Assembly: GCF_034927245.1 (NCBI RefSeq)
Contig: NZ_JAYFQK010000009.1
Span: 1-9,548, forward strand
From: Desulfitobacterium_A sp034927245
GTDB taxonomy: Bacteria > Bacillota > Desulfitobacteriia > Desulfitobacteriales > Desulfitobacteriaceae
DNA: 9,548 nt
Direction: 5' to 3'
Positions within the stretch are counted from its first letter, which is position 1; each line of letters starts with the position of its first letter. The position numbers were made by a program, and so were the translations under genes. The notes under the pieces were generated by a model. It had not been told where the DNA came from and did no database searches. It saw nothing but the letters and a program-made list of their open reading frames with translations. Positions 1-5,435 of this stretch are shown here, piece by piece.

Positions 1-131
1 CGGAGAGTACCAAGGTAATTGGACTTGCCCTCGACGCTGGATGCGAGCCTATTTCACTTTTGATGGAGCGCAAATACATTGCAGGGCAGGCGCACGGTAT
101 AATCACCCGCTGCGGAGATATCCCCGTCTAT
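1..131 (+). repeat. Terminal direct repeat, left copy
   Basis: Bases 1-131 are identical to bases 9418-9548. The repeat starts and ends inside the TrmH-family reading frame with no boundary signal such as an inverted repeat, attC or target duplication. It is best read as the overlap of a contig that closes on itself, not as a biological repeat. A tandem duplication is the alternative. Confidence 0.95.
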
Positions 132-713
132 ACTGCCGATAACAACCTGCTAGCAGGGCTGACTGGCTTTCAGCTGACCCGCGGTGTGCTGTGTGCCATG
201 CGGCGTCCTCATCTACCCAGCGTTGAGGAGGCGTGTGCTGGTGCAAGTCGAGTGGCTGTTCTTGAAGGTATTGCGGACTCTACCAATGTTGGTGCCATTT
301 TTCGCTCGGCTGCGGCACTAAGCATCGATACCGTGCTGCTTACCCCCTCATGCTGTGATCCAATGTGCCGGCGTGCGGTGAGAGTGAGCATGGGAACTAT
401 CTTCCAAGTGCCATGGACCCGTATTGGCAGCGAGCCCTCACAGTGGCCGCAGCCGGGCATGGAGAGTCTGCGTAAGCTGGGCTTTAAGACCGTTGCCATG
501 GCTTTAAGTGATACCGCTGTCAGCATAGACGATCCGCAGCTCATGGCCCAGGAAAAGCTTGCTATCATACTGGGTACAGAAGGTAATGGACTGGCGCCCA
601 ACACGGTTGCCCACTGTGATTACACCGCTCGTATCCCCATGTCCCATAACGTGGACTCGCTGAATGTTGCTGCAGCAAGCGCAGTGGCTTTCTGGCAACT
701 CAGAGCCCGGTAA
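1..713 (+). CDS. TrmH/SpoU-family RNA 2'-O-methyltransferase, C-terminal part (start lies at 9303)
   Basis: This is the 3' part of a gene cut by the contig ends: joined to 9303-9419 it encodes 275 residues, a normal length for a TrmH-family enzyme with an N-terminal substrate-binding domain. The family transfers methyl from S-adenosylmethionine to a ribose 2'-OH in rRNA or tRNA, using a knotted SPOUT fold. In full-length numbering, motif 1 is NVGAIFR at about 134-140, motif 2 LGTEGNGL at about 229-236, and motif 3 the stretch from IPMSHNVDSLNVA at about 250 onward. The conserved Arg, Glu and Asn positions are present, so it looks functional. The gene is visibly more GC-rich than every other cassette. 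It resembles clostridial 'RNA methyltransferase' proteins; the exact target nucleotide cannot be told. Housekeeping methyltransferases and ribosomal-drug resistance methylases (TsnR type) share this family. Confidence 0.9.
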   Translation, partial: ESTKVIGLALDAGCEPISLLMERKYIAGQAHGIITRCGDIPVYTADNNLLAGLTGFQLTRGVLCAMRRPHLPSVEEACAGASRVAVLEGIADSTNVGAIFRSAAALSIDTVLLTPSCCDPMCRRAVRVSMGTIFQVPWTRIGSEPSQWPQPGMESLRKLGFKTVAMALSDTAVSIDDPQLMAQEKLAIILGTEGNGLAPNTVAHCDYTARIPMSHNVDSLNVAAASAVAFWQLRAR

Positions 714-719
714 ACTTTT

Positions 720-777
720 ATATTCTTATAGTGCGTCGTAAAATTCTTATATAGTGTATATAGCGTAATAAAATATG
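720..777 (+). repeat. Imperfect AT-rich tandem repeat downstream of the methyltransferase gene
   Basis: ATTCTTATAGTG (722-733) recurs as ATTCTTATATAGTG (743-756). Each is followed by a related GCGT...TAAAA tail (734-743 and 763-773). It is a short two-unit imperfect repeat between the stop codon and the cassette-end hairpin. No gene is seen here. Confidence 0.5.
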
Positions 778-786
778 GGGAGGTTC

Positions 787-836
787 AAGGGGCCGCCGTC
801 CGTCCGTGGCGGCCTCTGAATCTTGGGGCGTACGGC
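787..836 (+). repeat. Cassette-tail hairpin element, copy 1
   Basis: GGCCGCC (791-797) pairs with GGCGGCC (808-814), and the stem extends outward to 788/817. It is followed by CTCTGAATC and GGGGCGTACGGC just before the attC R'' box. Nearly the same block occurs at 5197-5242 in front of another attC. It could act as a transcription terminator or mRNA 3' stabiliser, but there is no T-run after the stem. Confidence 0.6.
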
Positions 837-839
837 ATC

Positions 840-960
840 GGATAACAGCGAATTACCAACATTGCCTTTGGCACGGCATTTGCTGAATGGGGAAGAATTC
901 AGCAAATGCCGTGCCAATCCCTACGGGCCAGCAACGTTGGTAATTCACGGGACGTTATCT
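840..960 (+). other. attC site A (long, 121 bp), end of the TrmH cassette
   Basis: R'' GGATAAC (840-846) and R' GTTATCT (954-960) enclose outer arms GAATTACCAAC and GTTGGTAATTC, a perfect 11-bp match. Inside, 868-888 and 897-917 form a perfect 21-bp inverted repeat around the 8-base loop GGGGAAGA. The site is about 45 bp longer than all others here, the extra length being this central hairpin. The R'' box matches the R' box at 9164, so this site closes the cassette that begins at the right end of the window. Confidence 0.9.
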
Positions 961-996
961 AGAATCGGAATTTCGGAATAGGAATGCATGGGATTA

Positions 997-1026
997 TTTT
1001 CAAATTTGGGCGTTATAGGTTATAAT
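997..1026 (+). promoter_or_regulatory. Candidate promoter for the DUF4160-DUF2442 cassette
   Basis: TTTTCA (997-1002) lies 18 bp before a consensus TATAAT (1021-1026), 21 bp upstream of the ATG at 1048. It lies inside the cassette just after attC A, so the pair can be expressed without an integron Pc promoter. The -10 is perfect and the -35 matches 4 of 6. Confidence 0.5.
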
Positions 1027-1047
1027 TAATTGGCGAGGTGTTGATAG

Positions 1048-1308
1048 ATGCCGATAATAAGTGAATTTTATGGAATAAAGATAATGATGTTTTGGAATGA
1101 TCATTATCCCCCTCATTTCCATGCAGAGTATAGAGAAAATAAGATATTGGTAGGTATTGAGAGTGCGACGGTCTTAAAGGGCATCTTTCCTTCAAAACAA
1201 CTTAAGCTAGTACTTGCTTGGTGCGAGATTCATAAGGATGAATTGATGACTAACTGGGAGAATGGAAAGGGCAATAATCAGTTCATTAGAATCAATCCGT
1301 TGATTTAA
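1048..1308 (+). CDS. DUF4160 family protein
   Basis: An 86-residue protein with the DUF4160 pattern: PIISEFYGIKI at the start, the conserved WNDHYPPHFHAEY block at about 17-29, then a short sheet region and a C-terminal WCEIHKDEL..NW helix. The start is set by GAGGTG (1035-1040) 7 bases upstream of ATG. The function of the family is not established; it is commonly found beside DUF2442 genes, as here, and the pair has been suggested to be toxin-antitoxin-like. It is the first gene of a two-gene unit, with 13 bases between its stop and the next ATG. The cassette has its own TATAAT-type promoter and a terminator after the second gene. Confidence 0.85.
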   Translation: MPIISEFYGIKIMMFWNDHYPPHFHAEYRENKILVGIESATVLKGIFPSKQLKLVLAWCEIHKDELMTNWENGKGNNQFIRINPLI

Positions 1309-1321
1309 GGGGGTACTATAA

Positions 1322-1609
1322 ATGTTTCATAAAGTTTTGCAGGTAGTGCCGATAGATGGTTACAAAGTATATATCTATTTTGAAGATGGGAAGATTAAAC
1401 TATTTGATGCTTCGGAGTTAATAAAAAAAGGAGTCTTTCAGCAACTCCGGGATGTTGAATTGTTTAAGAATTCCTGTACAGTTCTAAATGACACTTTAGC
1501 TTGGGACTTATCTGGTAAGTTTGATCCCTATAATTGTTTAGACTTAGATTCTGAGGATCTTTACAATTCATGCCCGGAGGTAAAGGAACCAATTGAAAAT
1601 ATTATTTAG
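1322..1609 (+). CDS. DUF2442 family protein
   Basis: A 95-residue protein with the DUF2442 layout: an N-terminal VxxxxxYKVYIYFEDGKIKLFD strand pair (about 7-30), a central FQQLRDVELFKN segment (about 39-50), and the DTLAWDLSGKFDPYNCLDLDSEDLY block (about 58-82) typical of the family. The ribosome site GGGGG (1309-1313) abuts the upstream stop codon and is 8 bases from ATG, so translation is probably coupled to the DUF4160 gene. Family members sit next to DUF4160 or HTH genes. The DNA- or RNA-binding role often suggested is not proven. The terminator at 1614 ends the unit before the attC. Confidence 0.85.
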   Translation: MFHKVLQVVPIDGYKVYIYFEDGKIKLFDASELIKKGVFQQLRDVELFKNSCTVLNDTLAWDLSGKFDPYNCLDLDSEDLYNSCPEVKEPIENII

Positions 1610-1613
1610 CATC

Positions 1614-1650
1614 ATGAGGCTGACAGAGATAGTTGGCCTCATCTTTTTAT
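1614..1650 (+). terminator. Rho-independent terminator after the DUF2442 gene
   Basis: ATGAGGC (1614-1620) pairs perfectly with GCCTCAT (1636-1642) across a 15-base loop and is followed by CTTTTTAT (1643-1650). It starts 5 bases after the stop codon and precedes attC B, so it should limit read-through into the next cassette. Confidence 0.7.
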
Positions 1651-1676
1651 AGAATGTCACTGGGGCTTCCGACTCC

Positions 1677-1751
1677 AGATAACAGAGTATTGCCGAAACT
1701 TGCCAAGACGAATGAGGTTGGGACGCTGCGGGACTCCTCAGAACGTTATCG
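1677..1751 (+). other. attC site B (75 bp)
   Basis: R'' AGATAAC (1677-1683) and R' GTTATCG (1745-1751). The R'' is complementary to the R' at 954, defining cassette 2. The arms GAGTATTGCCG and CGGGACTCCTC pair at only 8 of 11 positions, poorer than most sites here, so folding may be weaker. Confidence 0.85.
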
Positions 1752-1793
1752 GAAAGATGAGGCGGGTTGTGATACCGTAAGAGAGAGGTGTTT

Positions 1794-2414
1794 ATGCTGA
1801 AAAAGATAATATCCTTGTGCACGCTAATCATACTATCAATTCTTATAAGTGCTTGTTCACACACCAATACAGCGATTTCACTTTCAGAGAAAAAGGATGT
1901 TATGGTTCCAGAAATTGAAAAACTATATCATCAATACTTTGATTTAAGTGATGTACAAAGGAATGAGCTTAAGGCAAGAGGATATAGCGAAGAAAGCATT
2001 GCTAATCTTGATTCAGAAGATTTTAAGCAATTAGAAGCAACATGGAAGTTAACTCAACAACAGATAACTTACGCAAAACAGATTTATCCGGAATTAAATG
2101 ATATGGACCTTACAGAATGGACAAACGCTGATTTTGGGCAATATTCTATTACTCAAACAAATAAAACATACGCGCCCACACCCGAACAGGTTTCTGAACT
2201 GGAAAGGAGAGGGATTGATACCGGTATTGCTCGTCAAATGCTTAAAGAATATCACAATTACGATACTTTGTTAGCACAGTCCGACCAAGTGCTTAATGAA
2301 TTAAAGAACAAAATTATTGATACAGAAAAACAGTATAAAGATTTTTTAAATTATAAAAGTCAGATTAGAGCAAAGTATAAAGAAAGTACATATAACGGCA
2401 AGAGTGGGAATTGA
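1794..2414 (+). CDS. Lipoprotein of unknown function
   Basis: A 206-residue protein with a clear lipoprotein signal: MLKK, a hydrophobic stretch, and the lipobox ISAC with Cys21 as the lipidation site, followed by a Ser/Thr linker. ATG 1794 is chosen because GAGAGG (1783-1788) lies 5 bases before it; GTG 1788 would bury that site. The mature part is helical and charged and contains two related helix motifs, VQRNELKARGYSEESIANL (about 54-72) and EQVSELERRGIDTGIARQM (about 130-148). It ends in a Lys/Glu-rich probable coiled coil (from about 160). I do not recognise a named family. It is the only gene in its cassette and lies only 42 bases after the attC, with no visible promoter of its own, so it may depend on read-through. 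Confidence 0.85.
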   Translation: MLKKIISLCTLIILSILISACSHTNTAISLSEKKDVMVPEIEKLYHQYFDLSDVQRNELKARGYSEESIANLDSEDFKQLEATWKLTQQQITYAKQIYPELNDMDLTEWTNADFGQYSITQTNKTYAPTPEQVSELERRGIDTGIARQMLKEYHNYDTLLAQSDQVLNELKNKIIDTEKQYKDFLNYKSQIRAKYKESTYNGKSGN

Positions 2415-2510
2415 AATGCCAGTCAATAAGCTACTGTTAATTTTCTAATTAAAAATATTGTATAAGTAGGCGACGTCTGTCTCAGTCTGGCTTTGGGGGC
2501 CTCCTCCATC

Positions 2511-2588
2511 CGATAACACTGAATTTCCAACACTTAGAGGATGATGCAAGCGGGTTATGACGCGTCGCAAATACGCAGAACGTTATAC
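2511..2588 (+). other. attC site C (78 bp)
   Basis: R'' CGATAAC (2511-2517) matches the R' at 1745; R' GTTATAC (2582-2588). The inner arms are poorly complementary compared with other sites. Its centre CACTTAGAGGATGATGCA is shared in form with sites F, H and L. A competing 10-bp hairpin, GGTTATGACG (2553-2562) with CGTCATAACC (2588-2597), overlaps the R' box. Confidence 0.85.
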
Positions 2589-2630
2589 GTCATAACCGGG
2601 TCAAAAAATGAATTGAGGAGGAGTGGGAAG

Positions 2631-3005
2631 ATGACCATAATTGTCAGACACAGAAAGAGTAATAAAGTATATGCCCTAATTGGTACAGGTTACGGTGCAT
2701 ACAAAGCAACTACACCAAGTTTCCTAGGTGGGAATCTATTTCCCCACGAGGAGGAAGGGGAAATACCTGTTGCTGCTGTCACTAATGAAGAAGGAGAAAT
2801 TCAATGGTTCTACACTAATGAGTTAGAAGTGATCGAAATGGATGGGGTGAAAATCAAAGAGGTTTTGGCGCCATTTAGAAAGACATCTGATGAAACAATA
2901 GATGAACCTGCTATGAACGTTTGCCCTGCTTGTGATACTGAAATCTTACCTAATGATAGAGAGTGCCCTTCGTGTGGTTTAGTTTTCCAGATTGAAGAGG
3001 AATAG
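2631..3005 (+). CDS. Zinc-ribbon protein of unknown function
   Basis: A 124-residue protein. ATG 2631 is chosen because GAGGAGGAG (2615-2623) lies 7 bases upstream; the open frame continues back to 2541, but that part is the attC. Residues 1-75 form a probable beta-rich domain (TIIVRHRKSNKVYALIGTGYGAYKA, a Gly-rich turn, then EEGEIQWFYTNELEVIEMDG). The C-terminus carries a CPAC-x10-CPSC zinc ribbon at Cys98, 101, 112 and 115. Zinc ribbons of this type are found in nucleic-acid-binding or protein-contact modules; no specific function can be named. It shares its cassette with the small membrane protein 74 bases downstream. Confidence 0.8.
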   Translation: MTIIVRHRKSNKVYALIGTGYGAYKATTPSFLGGNLFPHEEEGEIPVAAVTNEEGEIQWFYTNELEVIEMDGVKIKEVLAPFRKTSDETIDEPAMNVCPACDTEILPNDRECPSCGLVFQIEEE

Positions 3006-3079
3006 AGAATGCTTCCGCTATTCCAGATTACTGGCACTAATCAATAATTTTCGAGTTTCACATGATTGGGGGTAATTAC

Positions 3080-3289
3080 ATGAATCCAATAAGTGTAGAC
3101 TACACTGGAATATTTTCGATTTTTTATTTTCTTTTCTTGCTAGGTCTCATCATACTTACTTTTTATCTCATGATAAGTACAATACTATTTTTTAAACGTA
3201 AAACTCAAAATGATAGAGAGCTCCTAAACAAATTAGATAAACTCATAGAACTTCAGACCAGACAGAATAATGAACCTAATAAGTTTTAA
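3080..3289 (+). CDS. Small single-span membrane protein
   Basis: A 69-residue protein with one long hydrophobic segment (about residues 11-38, Phe/Leu/Ile rich), followed by a positive KRK stop-transfer and a cytosolic tail, DRELLNKLDKLIELQTRQ, with heptad-like spacing. ATG 3080 follows GGGGGT (3067-3072); the earlier ATG at 3062 lies before that site and is unlikely. It resembles the small helper membrane proteins found in many Gram-positive genomes, but no family is recognised. It is probably the second gene of the zinc-ribbon cassette. Confidence 0.7.
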   Translation: MNPISVDYTGIFSIFYFLFLLGLIILTFYLMISTILFFKRKTQNDRELLNKLDKLIELQTRQNNEPNKF

Positions 3290-3328
3290 TAGTTCTAAAT
3301 ACTTCGGGGTATCGTTTGCCGTTACGGC

Positions 3329-3405
3329 GTATAACAGCGTGTTCCCGAAATCAGAGAGAATATGAGAGTAGTAACCAGACTTTGGGAACACGCAGAACGT
3401 TATAT
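3329..3405 (+). other. attC site D (77 bp)
   Basis: R'' GTATAAC (3329-3335) matches the R' at 2582; R' GTTATAT (3399-3405). The arms GCGTGTTCCC and GGGAACACGC are a perfect 10-bp inverted repeat. The centre (AAATCAGAGAGAATATGAGAGTAGTA form) is of the subtype shared with sites E and J. Confidence 0.92.
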
Positions 3406-3426
3406 GACATTCGAGCAAAAAAGTAT

Positions 3427-3455
3427 TTTTTAGCCCGTTGTATTTTTGAGATAAT
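3427..3455 (+). promoter_or_regulatory. Candidate extended -10 promoter for the sigma-like gene pair
   Basis: TG-A-GATAAT (3447-3455) is an extended -10 with 5 of 6 matches in the hexamer. A weak T-rich -35 (TTTTTA, 3427-3432) is 17 bp upstream. It would give a leader of about 90 bases before the ATG at 3554. Nothing else is seen in the 148-base stretch between attC D and the gene. Confidence 0.35.
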
Positions 3456-3553
3456 CTTTCCGGGTTAAATAACGATTAAGTAAAGACTAAACCTTAAAAC
3501 AAGCTTTATTTGATGACAAAGAGTCGGTTTCCCAGATAAGGAGGGCACAGCCG

Positions 3554-3751
3554 ATGTTTACGAGGGACGAGGTTATAGAAGCCATGGAACAATGTCTAAG
3601 TGAAAAAGAGGGGGAGATTCTTTCGGCAAGGTGGGGTGTGGATAATGGTATACCCGTCAAAGTCGAAGAATTGAAGGAAAGCTATGGAATAACAATCAAG
3701 CAAATGCGAGATATAGAGAAAAGAGTTTCCCAATATATAAGATCTCGATAA
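3554..3751 (+). CDS. Mini-protein resembling sigma-70 region 4 (first of two)
   Basis: A 65-residue protein made of little more than a sigma-70 region 4-like fold. EKEGEILSARWGVDNGIPVKVEELKESYGI (about 17-46) aligns with the EREVLRLRFGL..G...TLEEVG..F.V pattern, and KQMRDIEKRV (about 49-58) with the RERIRQIE recognition helix. In sigma factors this region contacts the -35 element and the RNA polymerase beta flap. There are no regions 1-3, so it cannot be a complete sigma factor; it could be a DNA-binding regulator or a polymerase-binding modulator. AAGGAGGG (3538-3545) lies 8 bases before ATG. It is followed after 30 bases by a paralogue (about 26 of 65 residues identical). Confidence 0.75.
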   Translation: MFTRDEVIEAMEQCLSEKEGEILSARWGVDNGIPVKVEELKESYGITIKQMRDIEKRVSQYIRSR

Positions 3752-3781
3752 ATCATCAGTCTCTGGCAAAGTAGAATGCAA

Positions 3782-3982
3782 ATGTATACGCGTGAGCAAG
3801 TTGTGAACGCTATCGAAAACTGTTTAAATAAAAATGAGCGGGAAATTATTATGATTAGGTTTGGAATAGAAGATGGAATAACCACATCCTTAAATGAAAT
3901 TGAGTCGAGATTTGGAATATCAAGAGAACAAGTTCGTGAAATCGAAAAGAAAGTGCTCATTTATATAGGGGAACATTGTTAA
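3782..3982 (+). CDS. Mini-protein resembling sigma-70 region 4 (second of two)
   Basis: A 66-residue paralogue of the preceding gene and closer to canonical sigma region 4: NEREIIMIRFGIEDGITTSL, then NEIESRFGI and SREQVREIEKKV as the helix-turn-helix. ATG 3782 is chosen because it aligns MYTREQV with the MFTRDEV start of the paralogue; ATG 3776 is in frame and equally possible. Neither has a good ribosome site, so it is probably translated by coupling from the upstream gene. The pair occupies a whole cassette. Because both keep the fold and the recognition-helix charges, they may work as a heterodimer or have diverged in target; this is inference. Confidence 0.72.
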   Translation: MYTREQVVNAIENCLNKNEREIIMIRFGIEDGITTSLNEIESRFGISREQVREIEKKVLIYIGEHC

Positions 3983-4029
3983 TATCATGAACAATAATCT
4001 TCTTGGGCGGAATGCATGGCTCGAACGTC

Positions 4030-4106
4030 ATATAATAGAGGGTTTGCAACATCGGAAAGAATATGAATGTAGTAACCCGGTGTCGCAAACCCTCGGGACG
4101 TTAGAG
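4030..4106 (+). other. attC site E (77 bp) with altered R'' box
   Basis: R'' reads ATATAAT (4030-4036) where the partner R' at 3399 predicts ATATAAC, a single C-to-T change in the otherwise invariant AAC. R' is GTTAGAG (4100-4106). The arms GAGGGTTTGC and GCAAACCCTC are a perfect 10-bp inverted repeat. The flank upstream of R'' (4019-4029) still matches the cassette front, so the assignment is secure. Confidence 0.88.
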
Positions 4107-4166
4107 GCCATTGTGTTTTCGGGCAGAATAATTAAGAAATTGAGAATGACAAGGAGCGAAACAATA

Positions 4167-4961
4167 GTGCAAATTCATGATGATAAATATTATAGTGCAA
4201 TTTTTCAACGGCATTCCCGGCGACAATTTGACGGGAGGAAGTTATCAAAGGACTTTGTTACAAAACTATCGGATTTTGCTATACTACTTAACGATCAGGT
4301 ACCAGGTGCCAGGGCTGTTGTAGTAAACGAGAACCCCGATAAAGTTTTTAAAGGCGCTGTAGGCAATTACGGAAAAGTGAAGGGTGCCCCTGCTTATGCG
4401 GCTTTCATTGGTAATATGAAAGACCCAAACGTTCAAGAGAAGGTTGGATACTTAGGTGAATACTTTGTACTAGAGGCTACATCAATGGGATTAGCAACTT
4501 GTTGGATAGGTGGATTTTTTAGGTTAGAAGTTGTTCAAGCCCAGATTCACCTTGATGCCAACGAACAAATTCTTGCAGTAACGCCAATTGGATTCGCGAA
4601 GGAAGAGTATACCTTAGAAGAGAAAATGATGTCCGGATTTGCCAAGAGCCATAAGAGAAGGAATCTTGAAACATTATGTTTAACCTTGCCTAAAGAACAA
4701 TCACCCGCTTGGATCATTTCGGCATTGGAAGCAGCTCAAGTTGCTCCTTCGGCGGTCAATAGACAACCTTGGCGTTTTTCTGTTGAAGACGAAACCATTA
4801 AAGTCTCAATGGATAATCTTAGGGATTCGTACCATATCTCCAAACGGCTGGACTGTGGCATAGCGATGGCACACATTGAGCTAGGCGCCAAACATGAAAG
4901 AGTCATAGGACAATGGGAGTACTTAGGCAACATTGACGTCGCTAGGTTCAAAATAAAATAG
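4167..4961 (+). CDS. Nitroreductase-family protein (TM1586-like, PF14512)
   Basis: An FMN-dependent nitroreductase-fold protein of 264 residues from GTG 4167. AAGGAG (4151-4156) lies 10 bases before that GTG; ATG 4146 is an alternative without a ribosome site, and the open frame further back runs through the attC. Visible motifs: AIFQRHSRRQF near residues 11-21, the usual FMN phosphate-contact start; a mid-protein EKVGYLGEYFVLEATSMG helix followed by TCWIGGFF; and APSAVNRQPWRF at about 193-204, opening the second half-domain typical of the TM1586-like subgroup, in which two nitroreductase halves are fused. It would bind flavin and reduce an unknown substrate with NAD(P)H. It is the only gene of its cassette, and the attC downstream is broken, so the cassette may no longer be excisable. 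Confidence 0.82.
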   Translation: MQIHDDKYYSAIFQRHSRRQFDGRKLSKDFVTKLSDFAILLNDQVPGARAVVVNENPDKVFKGAVGNYGKVKGAPAYAAFIGNMKDPNVQEKVGYLGEYFVLEATSMGLATCWIGGFFRLEVVQAQIHLDANEQILAVTPIGFAKEEYTLEEKMMSGFAKSHKRRNLETLCLTLPKEQSPAWIISALEAAQVAPSAVNRQPWRFSVEDETIKVSMDNLRDSYHISKRLDCGIAMAHIELGAKHERVIGQWEYLGNIDVARFKIK

Positions 4962-4990
4962 TATCTGAAATAAATGGGGTACACGACGTC

Positions 4991-5035
4991 CTCTAACACG
5001 GCATTCCCGCAACTTAGAAAAGATGCATGTGGTTA
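4991..5035 (+). other. attC site F, left half only (broken)
   Basis: R'' CTCTAAC (4991-4997) matches the R' at 4100 and is followed by GGCATTCCCGCAACTTAGAA and a GATGCATGTGGTTA centre like site H (5937). The complementary right arm (expected GGGAATGCC) and R' box are absent: attC-like sequence stops at about 5035. A deletion joined it to the remnant that follows. Confidence 0.82.
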
Positions 5036-5103
5036 TTGTTGTTGTTACTTTCGGTTTCCTTTATTGGCCTATAGGAGACAGATTATTGTGTTTAATAAAG
5101 TAA
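5035..5103 (+). pseudogene. Possible 3' remnant of a membrane-protein gene
   Basis: Right after the attC breakpoint an open frame reads IVVVTFGFLYWPIGDRLLCL, then IK and a stop at 5101-5103. It is hydrophobic and looks like the tail of a membrane protein that has lost its 5' part. It would be what remains of the gene of cassette 7, whose front end (expected GTTATAC) is missing. From the stop to the hairpin at 5197 I see nothing coding. Confidence 0.35.
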
Positions 5104-5196
5104 TGTAGCAATGGTCCCATATGTTCAAGTTTAAGACGGGGGGCTAACCTGTCATGAATTCTTATTTTGTGTAATTAAGGCTATAACCGAGCGCTA

Positions 5197-5242
5197 AAGG
5201 GGCCGCCGTCCATGGCGGCCTCTGAATCACGGGGCGTACGGC
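5197..5242 (+). repeat. Cassette-tail hairpin element, copy 2
   Basis: GGCCGCC (5201-5207), loop GTCCAT, GGCGGCC (5214-5220), then CTCTGAATC and GGGGCGTACGGC, almost the same as 787-836 except for a 4-base shorter loop and two substitutions. Both copies end directly before an R'' box, so two cassettes share their last 50 bases although their genes differ. Confidence 0.65.
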
Positions 5243-5245
5243 TTC

Positions 5246-5320
5246 GTATAACAGAGTATTCCCGACACTTTGCCAGGAAGCAGGCGGAATGGCGCGTCGG
5301 GAATACTCGAGACGTTAGAC
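5246..5320 (+). other. attC site G (75 bp)
   Basis: R'' GTATAAC (5246-5252) and R' GTTAGAC (5314-5320). The arms GAGTATTCCCGAC and GTCGGGAATACTC are a perfect 13-bp inverted repeat, the best in the array. The partner front box for this R'' (GTTATAC) is not found upstream, in keeping with the deletion at about 5035. Confidence 0.93.
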
Positions 5321-5435
5321 GAAATGCTCTGTCTTTTTGTTAGAGACCATGGGGTGCAATGCTCTGTAAATCAATGCAAGTGCCTGCTAACCTTGAATTG
5401 AATATACACTACTTTAGAAAAAAGGAAGGTTGGAG

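Noticed and set aside
209..604. Minus-strand open frame of 131 codons inside the methyltransferase gene
   Set aside because: It is the antisense shadow of a GC-rich gene with conserved motifs on the plus strand; no ribosome site or family.
2541..2630. N-terminal extension of the zinc-ribbon reading frame beginning in attC C
   Set aside because: The extension is attC sequence read in frame. A strong ribosome site (2615-2623) serves the ATG at 2631.
3987..4166. Nitroreductase start at 3987, giving 324 residues
   Set aside because: The first 60 codons cross attC E and part of the previous cassette, have no family similarity, and would separate if the cassette moved.
5104..5196. Short open frames (8 codons from 5112, 7 from 5154) between the remnant and the tail hairpin
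   Set aside because: They are too short, with no suitably spaced ribosome site or similarity; nothing supported in this stretch.
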